Source of the DNA: Oehlia diaphana
Lineage: Eukaryota > Glomeromycota > Glomeromycetes > Glomerales > Glomeraceae
Length of the DNA: 32,368 nt
Reading direction: 5' to 3'
NCBI GenBank assembly: GCA_003833135.1
Contig: QZLH01001094.1
Span: 1 to 32,368, forward strand
Shown: piece by piece, positions 9,419 through 20,235 of the stretch
How positions within the stretch are numbered: the first letter of the stretch is position 1
How the letters are laid out: the number at the start of each line of letters is the position of its first letter
Position numbers and translations under genes: made by a program
The notes under the pieces: model-generated
The model's database searches: none
What the model was told of the DNA's origin: nothing
What the model saw: only the letters and a program-made list of their open reading frames with translations

Positions 9419-11229
9419 ATGTCAGCTAAGGTTATAAAGGATAAAAATACACCGAATATAAATTTTAAAAAGTTTAATTATATTATCAACCGAATAAAAC
9501 GAATAAAGATGGGAATATTTGATATAAAATCAAAAACTATAGTCACTGATTATTTAGGTAATAATATTGTCGCTTTTTTTTCATCACCTTACTTTTTTTT
9601 TGATTTAAATTTTTATAAAAATTTATAGAACAGTGTGTCAATAAAAATGATGATGATTGGAATTTAATCATCAATACATGTGATGCGGTAAATGCAACAG
9701 AAAACGGAGCAAAGGAAGCAACAAAATTCATTAGAAAGAAGATTTCAAAATCAGGAAACGTTCAACTTCGAACATTAACTGTAAGTAAACACTTTGATCT
9801 ATGATTTTATTTATTAAATTAATTTAATTTTAAATATAATTATTAATTCAGGTGCTAAAAGCCATGACGGAAAATTGTGGAGCTAAATTTCACGCAGAAA
9901 TCGCTAGCAAAAAATTTCTTGATGAAATGGAAATTGTAGCAATATCGCCGAACACTGATGATGATATAAAACAAAAAATAGTTACATTATTGGGTACTTT
10001 AACTGAAATGTTCAGGAATGAACCCAGTTTGTATCAAATATCTAATCTCTATTCAAAATTGACGGGAATTCGAGTTAGTTCAACTCAGGTATATTTTATA
10101 TTTTAGATATAATTAACACTTTAGATGATTTATACATACTTATTATTATTATATTTAGAAATCTGCTCAATTTTCAATCCAACAGAATAATATATCTAAT
10201 GAAGTCGTAAGTAAAAATACATATATATATATATATATTTATTTATTTACTATATTATAATTTACTTATTTTCAGTAAATTAACCAAGTTAATAAATATA
10301 TCTAATAATTTTATTTATGTAGTCAACGAAAGTTAAAATTTCAGAAACAATTGAAATTTCGAAGAATAATATACAATTGTTCACACAAACGTTATCATTC
10401 ACTGATCCTGAGAAAGAAGATATTACCAAAAATGAATTGATTCAGGAATTTTATACAAAATGCAAATCTTTACATCAAAGCATTATGAATTATTTATCTG
10501 AAATTCAAGATGAACAATGGATAGATACTCTTCTTGCGCTTAATCAGGATTTTGTGAATTCATTTAAAATGTATGAGGATATGATTGAAAGAGGACAAGT
10601 AAAAATAGCAAAACACGAATCACAGGTAATAATTAATCTTTTATTTTTTAGTGTTTTTGTTTTAATGAAATAAATTTTATTTATAAACGATTGTATCGAT
10701 CATTAATTTCCTTAAAACAAAAAGAAACAATCATTTAGGGGATCACATTTGAATAATTTAGATTTCGAAGATGCTGGAGTCGGGAGTTCATCCTCGTATA
10801 ATCCATTTGGGGACTCAAACGAGGTGGAATATGATCCCGTAGTTTCAGGCCCAAGTGCGAAAGCATTAGGGTGAGTTATTATAACTTTGTACAATATTAT
10901 AAAATTAATAATAATATTAAATTTATTTTATTAGTAAAATGCCCGCATCCAGATTTTATGATTCGACACCGAACAGTAATTCAAGCAATAATAATAACAA
11001 TAATTATTCATCTTCGTACAATGAAAATCAAAATAAAACTTCATCAATATTTAGTGAAACTCAAAAAGTGCCTGCATCCTTGTATAACGATACCACATTA
11101 TTTGATGAGGATGAACCCTCTTCAGAGAGTCAACAACAATATTCTAATATAGATGCACCTTTAGAACCAGCTCGACCTCCCAATGGTAGTAATAATATTA
11201 ATGGAAGGCATGAACATATCGTAATTTAA
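9419..11229 (+). CDS. LSB5: VHS-GAT domain protein, Lsb5-like (endosomal/actin adaptor)
   Basis: The N-terminal VHS domain (about residues 31-150) starts with MGIFDIKSKTIVTDYL and contains LRTLTVLKAMTENCG. A three-helix GAT domain follows (about 195-290, ending FKMYEDMIERG), then a low-complexity Ser/Asn/Pro tail with an NPF motif (SYNPFGDS). VHS-GAT proteins bind ubiquitin and membrane-traffic partners; yeast Lsb5 links endocytosis to actin. NPF motifs commonly bind EH domains. Exons: 9419-9557, 9629-9780, 9852-10088, 10159-10206, 10323-10625, about 10739-10870, 10935-11229, roughly 435 aa. Oddity: the junction of exons 5 and 6 (10625/10739) is out of frame by one base when canonical GT-AG sites are used; the acceptor is followed by GGG and one G fewer would restore it. 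The true start may be Met31 (9509), since the first 30 residues are Lys/Asn-rich and not part of the domain. Confidence 0.82.
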
Positions 11230-12103
11230 TATATATATCATATATATATATAATATATATTATATTTATTATTTATTTATTAGATGTATTTATTATCTGC
11301 TATATCAAACTATAAATGATATAATGATATAAAGCAAAATAAATTATTTATATGCAAAGTTGCGCGTGTTTCATACAGTTACCTGATCACGAGATTATTA
11401 CTGCAATGACATGTGTTATTGCTAAATATGCTATAATGATATTATATGTGCTTATATATCGTATATTTTAAGAAGTTTAGTAAATCGAATATGAGCATCA
11501 ATTTCCAAAAAATAATTCCTATTAAAATAAAACGATTAATTAAAAATTAATTAATAATTTGTCGATCAAAATTCTACATTTAGGATCATATAAAGTTAAA
11601 TTGATCCACTTGAATCTTGGAGATGGATGATACATATAATATCTCGTGGTTGCTAACCTTTTGTTTACTAATATAAGGAATTTGATATAGGAATTTTTGA
11701 GACATGTGTAACGGATCTCTTATAATTAGTATTCCCAACAGGAAATCGGCCGATCTACTGCATATTAAATTGTCTTATTATCCATACTTTGGAAGATCAA
11801 AAAAAAACAATAAAAACTGAGAATTTACCTCTTTTTCAATTAACTTTTTTGTTTATTTTTACGCTCACTTTTCCACTTTATTAATACTTGTAAAGACCGT
11901 ATTTTATTTATTTAAGCATTCAATTTTTTACATTCTTTGATATAAAATACTATTTTGATATTATATGTATTATTTATAAATTTATTTATTTTATTTTCGC
12001 ATCTCAACAAAACTAAATTTTTTTTTTAAAAAAAAAAAACTTTAAAAAACAAATTTCAACAAAACAATAAATTTTTTAAAAATAAAAAATTTATTAAATT
12101 AAA
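11230..12103. other. Intergenic region upstream of the START-domain gene
   Basis: About 870 bases of strongly A+T-rich DNA with TA runs just after the Lsb5-like stop and T/A homopolymers just before the next start. I found no ORF with protein character, no RNA gene and no clear repeat. It should contain the promoter of the START gene. Confidence 0.5.
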
Positions 12104-15100
12104 ATGACAGAAATTTATAATACTGAACAAATCGGTCAAAATGATTATCATTATGAAGAATACGTTGAACGATTAAGTGAAGGAGATTCTTCAATTTCAT
12201 TTGACCCTAGTAAAACAACACCACAATATCATATTCAACAAGCTGAAACGGCCTTACAAAATATAAAATCTCTTGTAAAAGAATCGGGATGGAAAAAAAT
12301 TTCACAACATAAAAGTGGAGTTTTGGTTCAAAGTAAATCTGGAAGTTCAAATGATAAATTACCAATTTTTATGGGTGAACATATAATTGATGGTTTCACC
12401 CCTCAATCTATATTTGCGGTTATTGGAATGAGAAAACTTTGGGATGAGTGGTAAATATTTTTAGATTATTATTAAAGAAACCAAAAAAAGCAAATAAGTT
12501 AAAAGCCAAAATTCGGGAGTTCATCTCTTCTGATTGGTTTCCAGAATCTAGGTCCAGATGTGCTAATCATGTTTACTAAATTAGGTATGAAGAAGGCAAT
12601 CTCATTGAAAATTTAGATGAAACGACAAGCTTAACTTATATGGTTATGCAAGCGTTGGCTGGTTCCAAGTAACTAAACGCGTTATTTTTTTTTTGCGGTG
12701 AAACAAAAATCGCGTACATATATATTAATTTTTCTTTTCTTTTTTTTTTAAAGACCTAGAGATTTGTCCTTAGTTGAAAAGATCGAATGCACTCAAAGTG
12801 GATCGATATATTTTGTATCTACCTCCGTTGAGACTCCAAAAGTACCTTGTGTTTCTAATAGAATACGAGCTCATATTGTTCTTAATGGATGGGTTCTTGA
12901 GCCTCTCTCTTACGATCCACCACGAACAAAAGCTACTTATGTTCTTCAAATCAAAGTTAAAGGTTGGGTTCCGTCAATACTTTCTAAAACATATTTGGCG
13001 AAACGTCCCCTTGTCCTTTATACTATTGAACAATATTTACGAAAAAACGGACCTCCACAAATGGTAATAAGCAGCCCCACAGAATCTACTTTCAGCGACA
13101 TCTCGGTGAATAAAACTAACACAATACGAAGGTTAGGATAATTATGTATAAGTATATGTGCAAATTTGTATAAAATTTATTAATTAAATTTTGATATAGT
13201 AATAATGCGAGTTTCAAATACCCAAGAAAGAAAATGTCAATTTCTTATTTAAACGGAAGAAATTCGTCAACCTCAACTTCTCCAACTTCTCCAACTTCTC
13301 CAGCTTCTCCAGCTTCTCCAGCTTCTTCAATTTTCCCCACTTCTGCCATTGGTGCTACTAGAGAAATTCAAAATGATTCATCGTCCGCTTCTCTTACACA
13401 GCTACATTCTGCGACGATAAATTTATCTCGACCGAAACGCCCCACAAAAGTGACACAACATCGTCATACAGAATCTGTACAAAAAGCTTTTGAAATGTTC
13501 AAGTCACATCTTCCAATGGACGACTGGAATCTTTATTCTGAAGATAAAGGTTTAAAAATTTACATGAAGGAATTTGTTGGTAAATCCACGCCCATCATGC
13601 GTGGAGATGGCGTCATTTCTGGTGGATTTACAACTTATGACATTTTATCAGTAATTAAAAACTTAGATATGCGTAAATTATGTATGTTGTTTTATATTTT
13701 GTATACATAACTTAGAATATCAATTATTAATTAATATTTATTTTTATAACAGGGGACGATCGATATGATGAAGGTGCAATTTATGAAATGTTTAGTTTAC
13801 ATGAACGTTTAGCAAGAACATCAATGAAAGGAACATTCCCAATTAGGTAAGTTAAGTTTTACAAGAAATTACTGTCATTTCATTAATTTATTTACACATT
13901 AATTTTACAAAAATAGTGGACGTGATATGTCAGTATGTGAAATGTTAGATCATGAAGAGGATACGGGAATTCTTCAATTCGTTTCTACATCTGTTGTTGA
14001 CCAATTAATTCCGGAAGGCAAAAAAATTGTTCGAGCAAATTTGGACTTTGCGGGATGGCGATTAAAACCACATTTTGATTCTGAAGGAAACACTACTTCG
14101 GTTGATACAACATACATCGTCGATGTCGATGTTAAACTTGACACAATTCCATCATCTATTCGTAAGACTCTATCAGTTCAAATACCTATGATTGTTTCAA
14201 AATTAAATGAATTAATGCAAAAAATAGGATTTCCTCCATATATTGTTAACTCTACTACAAAGGTTATAAAAGAAGAATTTAATATTAAAAATCATCAATA
14301 TGACTTGTCATTGATTGCTGAAGGGAGTGGAGCGACAGAATTCAAAATATCAAGACTGATGTATCCAAACGGTGTTGACATATCCACCATACCGGAAAAT
14401 TGTAAGGTTGAGCTGCTATCAGAAAGTTCGGAAACTATTCGAGTAACTCTTCCTCAAAGAGTTGATTTAGATAATTTAATGATTACAATCAGTAAACATT
14501 CTACTAAGGATTTCCAAATAACTCACAATCATGAAAAAACAATTCCACTAGTTTCAAATTCTACAATCAATGTAAAACAGTTTAAAAATACTAAAGATGG
14601 CACGACATCTACGAATACCACGCTTGTTGAAAACGGAACTATCGATGGTCATTTAATCAAAAATTTATCTGGCTCACAAAAACACAAATTGAACACAAGG
14701 AGCGTAGTTACTCCTGAAATTTTTAAGCTATCAGAAGGTAAAAAAAAGATTAGTCTTTTAAAGCTAATCTGCGAGAAATCGATATGTCGATAATTTGGTG
14801 ATAAATTACTTAACGGAAAGAATTATTTGAAAATGGTCTTCAGCTGTCGTTAATGAAAATATATAAACAAGTAATTTAATATATTATCATCCCCTTCTTA
14901 TCCGTAGAAACATAATAAGATATCAATCATACCTTACAGATTGGGAATGTATATATATATATATATATATATATATTTTTTCAAAAAAAAAAATAATAAT
15001 AATAATAATAAACTCAATTTTGTATGGTAAATATTTAATATCTGTTATCTTTCCATACAACGAAATGATTGATGATCGATTTCTCGTGGATTAGTTAGCT

Positions 15101-15593
15101 CCTTATTTCGCATATTGCATAATAAATAAATTTACACACACATATATATTTTCTAGTATCGCTAAAGCGTGAACCACATCAAAGAATGTTAGATAGGCAA
15201 ACTTTACTTGAAAATAAGGTAATTATTAATTTTATTCAAAATAATATCGATTGTAAAGTTATAATTTATTTTAACATAATTAATTCTTCACATATAAAAT
15301 AGATCGCAGCGGTAACTCGATTATCACGCGAAGTTCAAAACGTTTCAGATCCGTCGGAAGTTGCACCAAAAACATCCGAAACACTCGAAACACTCGAAAC
15401 ACTCGAAACTGAAGAAGACCAACTAAATAATGGTGAAATACTCCAAACCGAAGAAAGCCAACTAAATAGAGTTATTGAAAATACTCAAAATTTAATAGAT
15501 ATTACGGATTCGGTTCGTTTTAATTCACAGCAAGTCGGAATAATTTTTGCTTCAATGCTGCTTGCATACTATGCAGGAAAGTTGAGTATTTAA
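12104..15593 (+). CDS. Tail-anchored protein with two START lipid-transfer domains
   Basis: Eight exons join in frame: 12104-12450, 12585-12668, 12754-13131, 13200-13681, 13753-13846, 13917-14737, 15157-15218, 15303-15593, giving 852 aa. Two related START-type domains are visible, at about residues 50-255 and 360-575. Both share a strand motif (IYFVSTSVE / LQFVSTSVV), then a strand with a W (LNGWVLEP / FAGWRLKP) and a C-terminal helix ending GPP or GFPP. The linker between them has a run of SPTSP/SPASP repeats (13274-13325). After START2 is a ~160-residue region, then an acidic ETLETLE repeat and a C-terminal hydrophobic segment (residues ~832-848) with only a few residues after it, as in tail-anchored proteins. 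START domains bind sterols, ceramide or phospholipids, so transfer at membrane contact sites is a reasonable inference. Intron 6 (14738-15156, 419 nt) is unusually long. I chose one gene over two because every junction keeps phase. Confidence 0.82.
13274..13325 (+). repeat. 9-bp coding repeat in the START-protein linker
   Basis: Tandem 9-base units TCTCCAACT and TCTCCAGCT encode SPT and SPA triplets in the Ser/Pro linker between the two START domains. The number of copies could vary between strains or be affected by slippage. Confidence 0.8.
14948..15010. repeat. TA and AAT microsatellites in the long START-gene intron
   Basis: A (TA)n run, a short poly-T and poly-A tract, and an (ATA)n run lie within the 419-nt intron 6. 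Simple repeats probably account for part of its unusual length. Confidence 0.8.
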
Positions 15594-16176
15594 TAAGGAA
15601 TGAGTTTGAATGATGAAATAGAGAAAAAGGTTAAATTTCGTGTTGATAATGTTAATGTTTTATTATTTTTTTTTTATTTTTTATTTTTGTAATTTATTGT
15701 ACATTTAGAATTATTTTATACACTAATTAAAATTTTTGGAAAATCATCACGCGAGTGTGGTCACGTGTTGTGGCTTGTTTGAAATTTGCAGATTAAATTG
15801 CAAAAGTATAATCTTACTTTTTGCTTTCGATAAAACCTTTTATTTCTAAGTTATTTTTTTCTTGAAAAGTCTTATATAAAATGTTGTTTAAAGGAAAAAA
15901 TATTTACTTGAAAATGTGCAGTTAACTTTATACGATCACTAGAATCTCCAGATTTTATTATAATTTAAAAAAAATTAGAGACAATAGGTGATATGGTTTA
16001 AAGCCCAATGGAAATCGACTAAAATCATAAGTTCATGCAGATTTTACATAATTGTTATTTAGGTCGGTTATCTCATATCACTATGTATTAGCATAATAAT
16101 AAAATTATTGGATAGTAACGGGAGTTTACTATAAAAATTGCATGAACGGTCCGGTCAAACCGATAATATTATTATT
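15594..16176. other. Gene-poor region after the START gene
   Basis: This A+T-rich stretch includes the 3' end of the START transcript. A TCACGTG box is at 15761-15767, near TCACGCGA. I see no supported coding sequence. Confidence 0.45.
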
Positions 16177-16251
16177 GGATGATTTAAACTATATAATAGT
16201 CTAATGCGGCACTACGTGCCGCTATTAGACTATTATTTAGTTTAATCATCC
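16177..16251. repeat. 75-bp hairpin-forming inverted repeat (MITE-like)
   Basis: Arms of about 35 bases, from GGATGATTTAAACTATA on the left to its near reverse complement ending TTTAATCATCC on the right, meet at a tight centre GCGGCACTACGTGCCGC. The inner part is nearly perfect, with one extra base in the right arm. A palindrome this long is typical of a miniature inverted-repeat element, but I could not define a target-site duplication. Confidence 0.75.
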
Positions 16252-17010
16252 TAAATATTAGGCAGAATTTTATGACAATGACTAATAATTTGGTTGAAAA
16301 ACTATTGCAAACAAATAATAATAGTTTTAAGGAATATTAATTAAAAAGTATTTTATATTAATATGAAAAAAAATTTTATTTGCTCGTTAATAACTAACAA
16401 TTGGAAACTATGAAGAAGCTGTTGGCTAATTAAAAAATATATATTAAAAGAACGTGAAAAGTTTTATTCCCAAAAAAAGTATAAACCAATAAAATTAAGT
16501 TTTAAAGGAAATTATTGGGTACAGAGAAAGAGAATAAATTTTTAAATGTATATGGTTTAAATCTCATTTTAATGTACTTTTCAATAAATCAAACTATTTG
16601 CAAATATAATCACTGGTTATTGAGTAAATTCACTTTAAAGTTTTGCTCACCACTGTATTTAAATGTAGATAATGAGCGATTCATTACATTTTAATTATTA
16701 TATTGGTTACAGTACATTACGCCGAAAGCCATCCCAAGTGTCCCGAATTTCGCTGTAACATTTTTACAAAAAATATTTGAAAGATTATTTTAGAGATCCT
16801 TTTTTTCCAGTAACTGATATTAATTGTTAAGCAATAATAAATAACTTTATTTTCCTGAAAACATTTATTCACGAAAAAGTAAGTAAAAAAAAGATTAATG
16901 TATATAAATAACTAGATAAATTTAATAAAATCATCTAGCTAATTCAAAATTCTTCTAGAAAAGATTTCTTAATGTACTATTTAGTATAAAAATGATAAGG
17001 AACAAATAAT
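16252..17010. other. Gene-poor A+T-rich region
   Basis: No ORF, RNA gene or organised repeat is supported here. It separates the hairpin element from the TTCGGCGAAA array. Confidence 0.45.
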
Positions 17011-17012
17011 TT

Positions 17013-17168
17013 TTCGGTAAAATGTCCATTCGGTAAATTGGCTTCGGCGAAATGGAATTTGATGAAATGGGATTTCGGCGAAACGTACTTTCGGTAGAAT
17101 GTCCATTCGGTGAAACGTCCCTTCGGCGAAACATCCCTTCGGCGAAATGGCTTCGACGTAATGTCTCC
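17013..17168. repeat. Tandem array of a ~16-bp TTCGGCGAAAYGTCC unit
   Basis: About ten degenerate copies of a 14-17 base unit, TTCGG(C/T)GAAA(T/C)G followed by TCC or similar, stand head to tail. The box GGTAAAATGTCCATTC at the start of this array is also found at 479-493, linking it to the inverted arrays at the left edge of the window. Short open frames on both strands here (repeating Phe-Arg-Arg-Asn patterns) are translations of the repeat and not genes. Confidence 0.85.
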
Positions 17169-17169
17169 A

Positions 17170-18381
17170 TCCTACTACCAAGCGATCATATATATAAGTT
17201 TTGTAGTCTGATCACTGGAGTCAAAATCATGTAGCACGAATTATTTTATGTTATATGTTTTTACCACCATTTGATGCGTTATGACTTATGATGGAGCATC
17301 GCCTTTTATGAGCACGAGATGAAAAATTATTTTAATTAAACCAAACTGAATTGAATTTATTTTTTTTGTTTAGTTTTTGGATTCCACTGAATTCCAAGCA
17401 GAAGCATAAAATTAACCTTAAAAGCCTTAAAACTATTTATTCCTAATAATAAAATTGAGTTATGTGAAATTTATTGCATAATTTATGATAAATTAAAATT
17501 TGAATGCTTGGCTAGTAACTAAATTAACCAATTATATTGAATTAAATTAAACCTTTACCTCAACTTTATCATTTAATTGTTTTAAGAAATTGAATTCAAA
17601 AATCTTGAAAAAAATTAACGGAATAATTATAATTACAATGAAACTAGTAAGGATCAATATATTACAATTAACTATCCTTTTTAATAAGAGGTGTACATTA
17701 AATACTAAAGAAATAATTACAAATATCAAATAAAAAATACCTATAAGTGTTTCAATCTTATATTGATTCACATCGAACAATTTAGAATCTCGATAATAAC
17801 ATTATCATTATTATTAGATTGTTGTGCTCGTGCTTGACATTGTTGTTAACATCTTATTTATAATTATTCTGATAAGGATAAGTGATATCCTTCCTGCTGA
17901 AAATATGATTACCACTTTATAAAATGGAAATTCTTATCAACAATTTGTTTTTATATAACCATAAGAAGAATTAAAAAATCAATTAAAAAAGTCATCGTAA
18001 ATATCTTGAAATACATCATCTTGAATACATACCAGCGATTCGATGCATGTGATAAATTTTTGCGCTGCTCTTATATTCTGCAGATCGGCGGATTCCAAGT
18101 CATAATTGAAGATATGGTATTTATTATATCATTTATATACTATAAGTTTTATGAAAAGTACCTTAAATTTATAGAAAAACAATCTTGAAAAATTATTTTC
18201 ACTTCAGCCTCTCAGTTCACTAGAATTTCCATTGAAAGTTTCAGCTTAACATATATGTATACATCTAGGATAATATAGAAAGTCCAATTCCAATAAAAGT
18301 TATGCATATAAAAGCTTCTAATGCACATCTCTGCTTGTATTGAAACAACGTATTTAGTACTTAAATAGTTTTTGAATACCG
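17170..18381. other. Gene-poor A+T-rich region
   Basis: About 1.2 kb with no gene I can support. Small open frames at 17547-17780 (minus) and 18006-18188 (plus) look like chance frames in A+T-rich DNA: hydrophobic or low-complexity, with no conserved motif and no splice partners. Confidence 0.45.
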
Positions 18382-18513
18382 AGGACCCCGAGCATTACAC
18401 TAAAAGGTAAAACTAATAACGAGTAGTTCCTTCCTTTGTGGATAATGCCAGGCGGCATTGAAGAGATGTTGTTAAATGAGTGTCGATCTCTTGTTACAAT
18501 TGCCCGGGGTCCT
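18382..18513. repeat. Short inverted repeat flanking a 130-bp segment
   Basis: AGGACCCCGAGC (18382-18393) and GCCCGGGGTCCT (18502-18513) are reverse complements except at one base. The enclosed segment is richer in G+C than its surroundings and has a small internal AATGCC...GGCATT dyad. It may be a separate small inserted element next to the MITE at 18542. Confidence 0.5.
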
Positions 18514-18541
18514 TTATTACTAGATTCTGAGCAGTCATCTC

Positions 18542-18700
18542 GCCCGCTTCTAAAAATAGATTTTATTAATTAAACACGTCCCAACCCGACCCATCCCGTG
18601 ACCGTGGAAATAACACAGTGATGACTAAGGGCGTGACAAATAGGATTTTGACTAACGAAAAAAACGTGGTGACAAATAAAATCTATTTTTAGAAGCGGGC
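18542..18700. mobile_element. 159-bp MITE with 26-bp perfect terminal inverted repeats
   Basis: The left end (18542-18567, starting GCCCGCTTCTAAAAATAG) is the exact reverse complement of the right end (18675-18700). The interior is non-coding and contains two GTGACAAATA boxes and a G+C-rich ACCCGACCCATCCCGTGACC stretch. The flanks show no clear target-site duplication, so the superfamily is open. Confidence 0.8.
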
Positions 18701-19245
18701 TGATCGTAGAGTAGATTCTCTTTCAATACCCATATATGATTTGATTTTGATTATCATTTATTATATTTTATATGATTTTAAAAAAAAGGAAATATGCAAT
18801 AACCCCTATTTGTGCTACTACAAAGTTCCATGCAATGCTAAGCAAATTTGTTAATAAACAAAGACAACTCTGAAAATTACCGAATTTAACTCTGAAAATA
18901 TTACAAAGGACTGATGATAATTGGACATGACAATCGAAAACTCTTACAGCCTCATTTTTTTTCGTATTACATTAAATTTTCAATAATAAGGTTACACGTA
19001 ATTAATCATAATCATCAATTTTAAATAAAGAAAATAATTATATAATTTTGTATAACAAAACAAAAACCCCAGGAGGTGAACCCGAATGTATAAAGGTTTC
19101 TTATTTCTTTTTTTGTTTTCTGATTTTTTTTTTAAAAAAAAATTGAACTGATAAATACAATACTATATAATCCCTTATTATCCTTTCTTTTATAAAAAGA
19201 AAAAAAAATAAATAAGTCAAATCAAATCAATAATATTTATATATC
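18701..19245. promoter_or_regulatory. Upstream region of MMADHC
   Basis: A+T-rich sequence before the MMADHC start, with homopurine and homopyrimidine runs near 19090-19210. A short G+C-rich box, CCCCAGGAGGTGAACCCG, lies at about 19066-19084. No ORF is supported. The promoter is presumed to be here. Confidence 0.4.
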
Positions 19246-20235
19246 ATGCATCAATCTACATCAACAGTATCTCCTTATGTTCCAATTAAATCATCATCAA
19301 ATTCTTCAAAAAAACGAAATACACGTTCTGTAACATTATTACCTCCAACTATTATAAATACTATTAATAAAAAAACTCAAAAAAAAATCATTTTAGAATT
19401 TTCAATTCATTTAGCTTCTAGTAGATTCGCTAGAGAACTTAAAAGCGTTTTCCCTCAAGTAGAATACATTGAAAGATGTCTCGTGGTACCTACATTTTTA
19501 AAATGTACACATGATTTGGTCGGTATCGGTGCTGCAATTGAGAATGAAAAAGATGAAAAACTTGAAGATGTAAGTAAATCATTTTTTTAAGAAAAAAAGT
19601 AAATAAAAGTGGATATTAAATGGTTTATTTATTTATTTAATTACTGTAGTTCGTTGGATGGGGAAAAGAGATTTGTCAAAGGTTGAGAGATCGTGGATAT
19701 TGGGCTGATTTAACTGATCCTTGTTCTGGATATCCGGTAAATATGAAATATAAATATGTATATAAGGCCGCTCCAACAAATAGTTTCGTTTAACATCACA
19801 TGACACAAGAAATTATGGGGAGATCATAATAAAATTTTAAACATACAAAAAATATGTGACTAATAAAGCTAAATGGCAAATAATATCTAATACAAAATGT
19901 TTATTTAAATCCAATTTTTTGGCAAAAATGGGGGTTTGATGTTAAGCGAAACTATTTATTTATTGGAGCGGCCTAAATATAATATAAAGAATTATGTCTT
20001 ACGTTTTAACTTAATTCTTTAGATATTCTCTGAACGTGGAGCATCAATTTACCCGGATGTTCAAGGTGCAGTGGAATTACTGAAATATGACCTTCATAAT
20101 GCAGGATGTTGTCACATTCTATTACATCCGAAATGGGGAAGTAAAGTTTATCCCGGAACTTTATTCACGACCGCTAGTGATTTAGAACTTAAACAAGTAA
20201 TTTCTGAGACCATCGTTTCAGAATCTGAATCTTAA
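19246..20235 (+). CDS. MMADHC: MMADHC (CblD) cobalamin trafficking protein homologue
   Basis: MMADHC directs vitamin B12 from the processing protein MMACHC to cytosolic methionine synthase and mitochondrial methylmalonyl-CoA mutase. Three exons: 19246-19569, 19650-19736, 20023-20235, giving 207 aa, shorter than the ~296-aa human protein because the N-terminal region is short. The conserved core is clear: FARELKSVFPQVEYIERC, GKEICQRLRDRGYWADLTDP with CSG, the AGCCHILLHPKWGSKV block, and GTLFTTASD. The N-terminal ~50 residues are Ser/Lys/Thr-rich and could include a mitochondrial targeting signal. Its presence predicts that this fungus uses cobalamin; the partners are not in this window. Intron 2 (286 nt) contains a MITE. 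The gene converges on the membrane-protein gene, with 330 bases between the stops. Confidence 0.9.
19766..19973. mobile_element. PIF/Harbinger-like MITE inside MMADHC intron 2
   Basis: The ends GGCCGCTCCAACAAATAG (from 19766) and the matching inverted copy ending ATTGGAGCGGCC (to 19973) form ~33-bp terminal inverted repeats with small gaps. The element is flanked by TAA on both sides (19763-19765 and 19974-19976), a 3-bp duplication of the TWA type made by PIF/Harbinger transposases. It is about 208 bp and non-coding, and explains the extra length of this intron. Confidence 0.85.

Noticed and set aside
10626..10738. A 41-nt extra exon that would repair the Lsb5-like frame
   Set aside because: It would leave a 26-nt intron, too short for normal splicing, and its encoded residues look random.
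12104..15593. Two separate genes, one START domain each
   Set aside because: Exon phases match across the whole span, including the 13131/13200 junction, and there is no stop, poly(A) signal or new promoter between the domains.
16955..17234. Overlapping open frames on both strands with repeating Phe-Arg-Arg-Asn patterns
   Set aside because: They are translations of the ~16-bp TTCGGCGAAA repeat and have no independent protein character.
17547..18188. Two small hydrophobic open frames
   Set aside because: Chance frames in A+T-rich DNA, with no conserved residues or plausible exon context.
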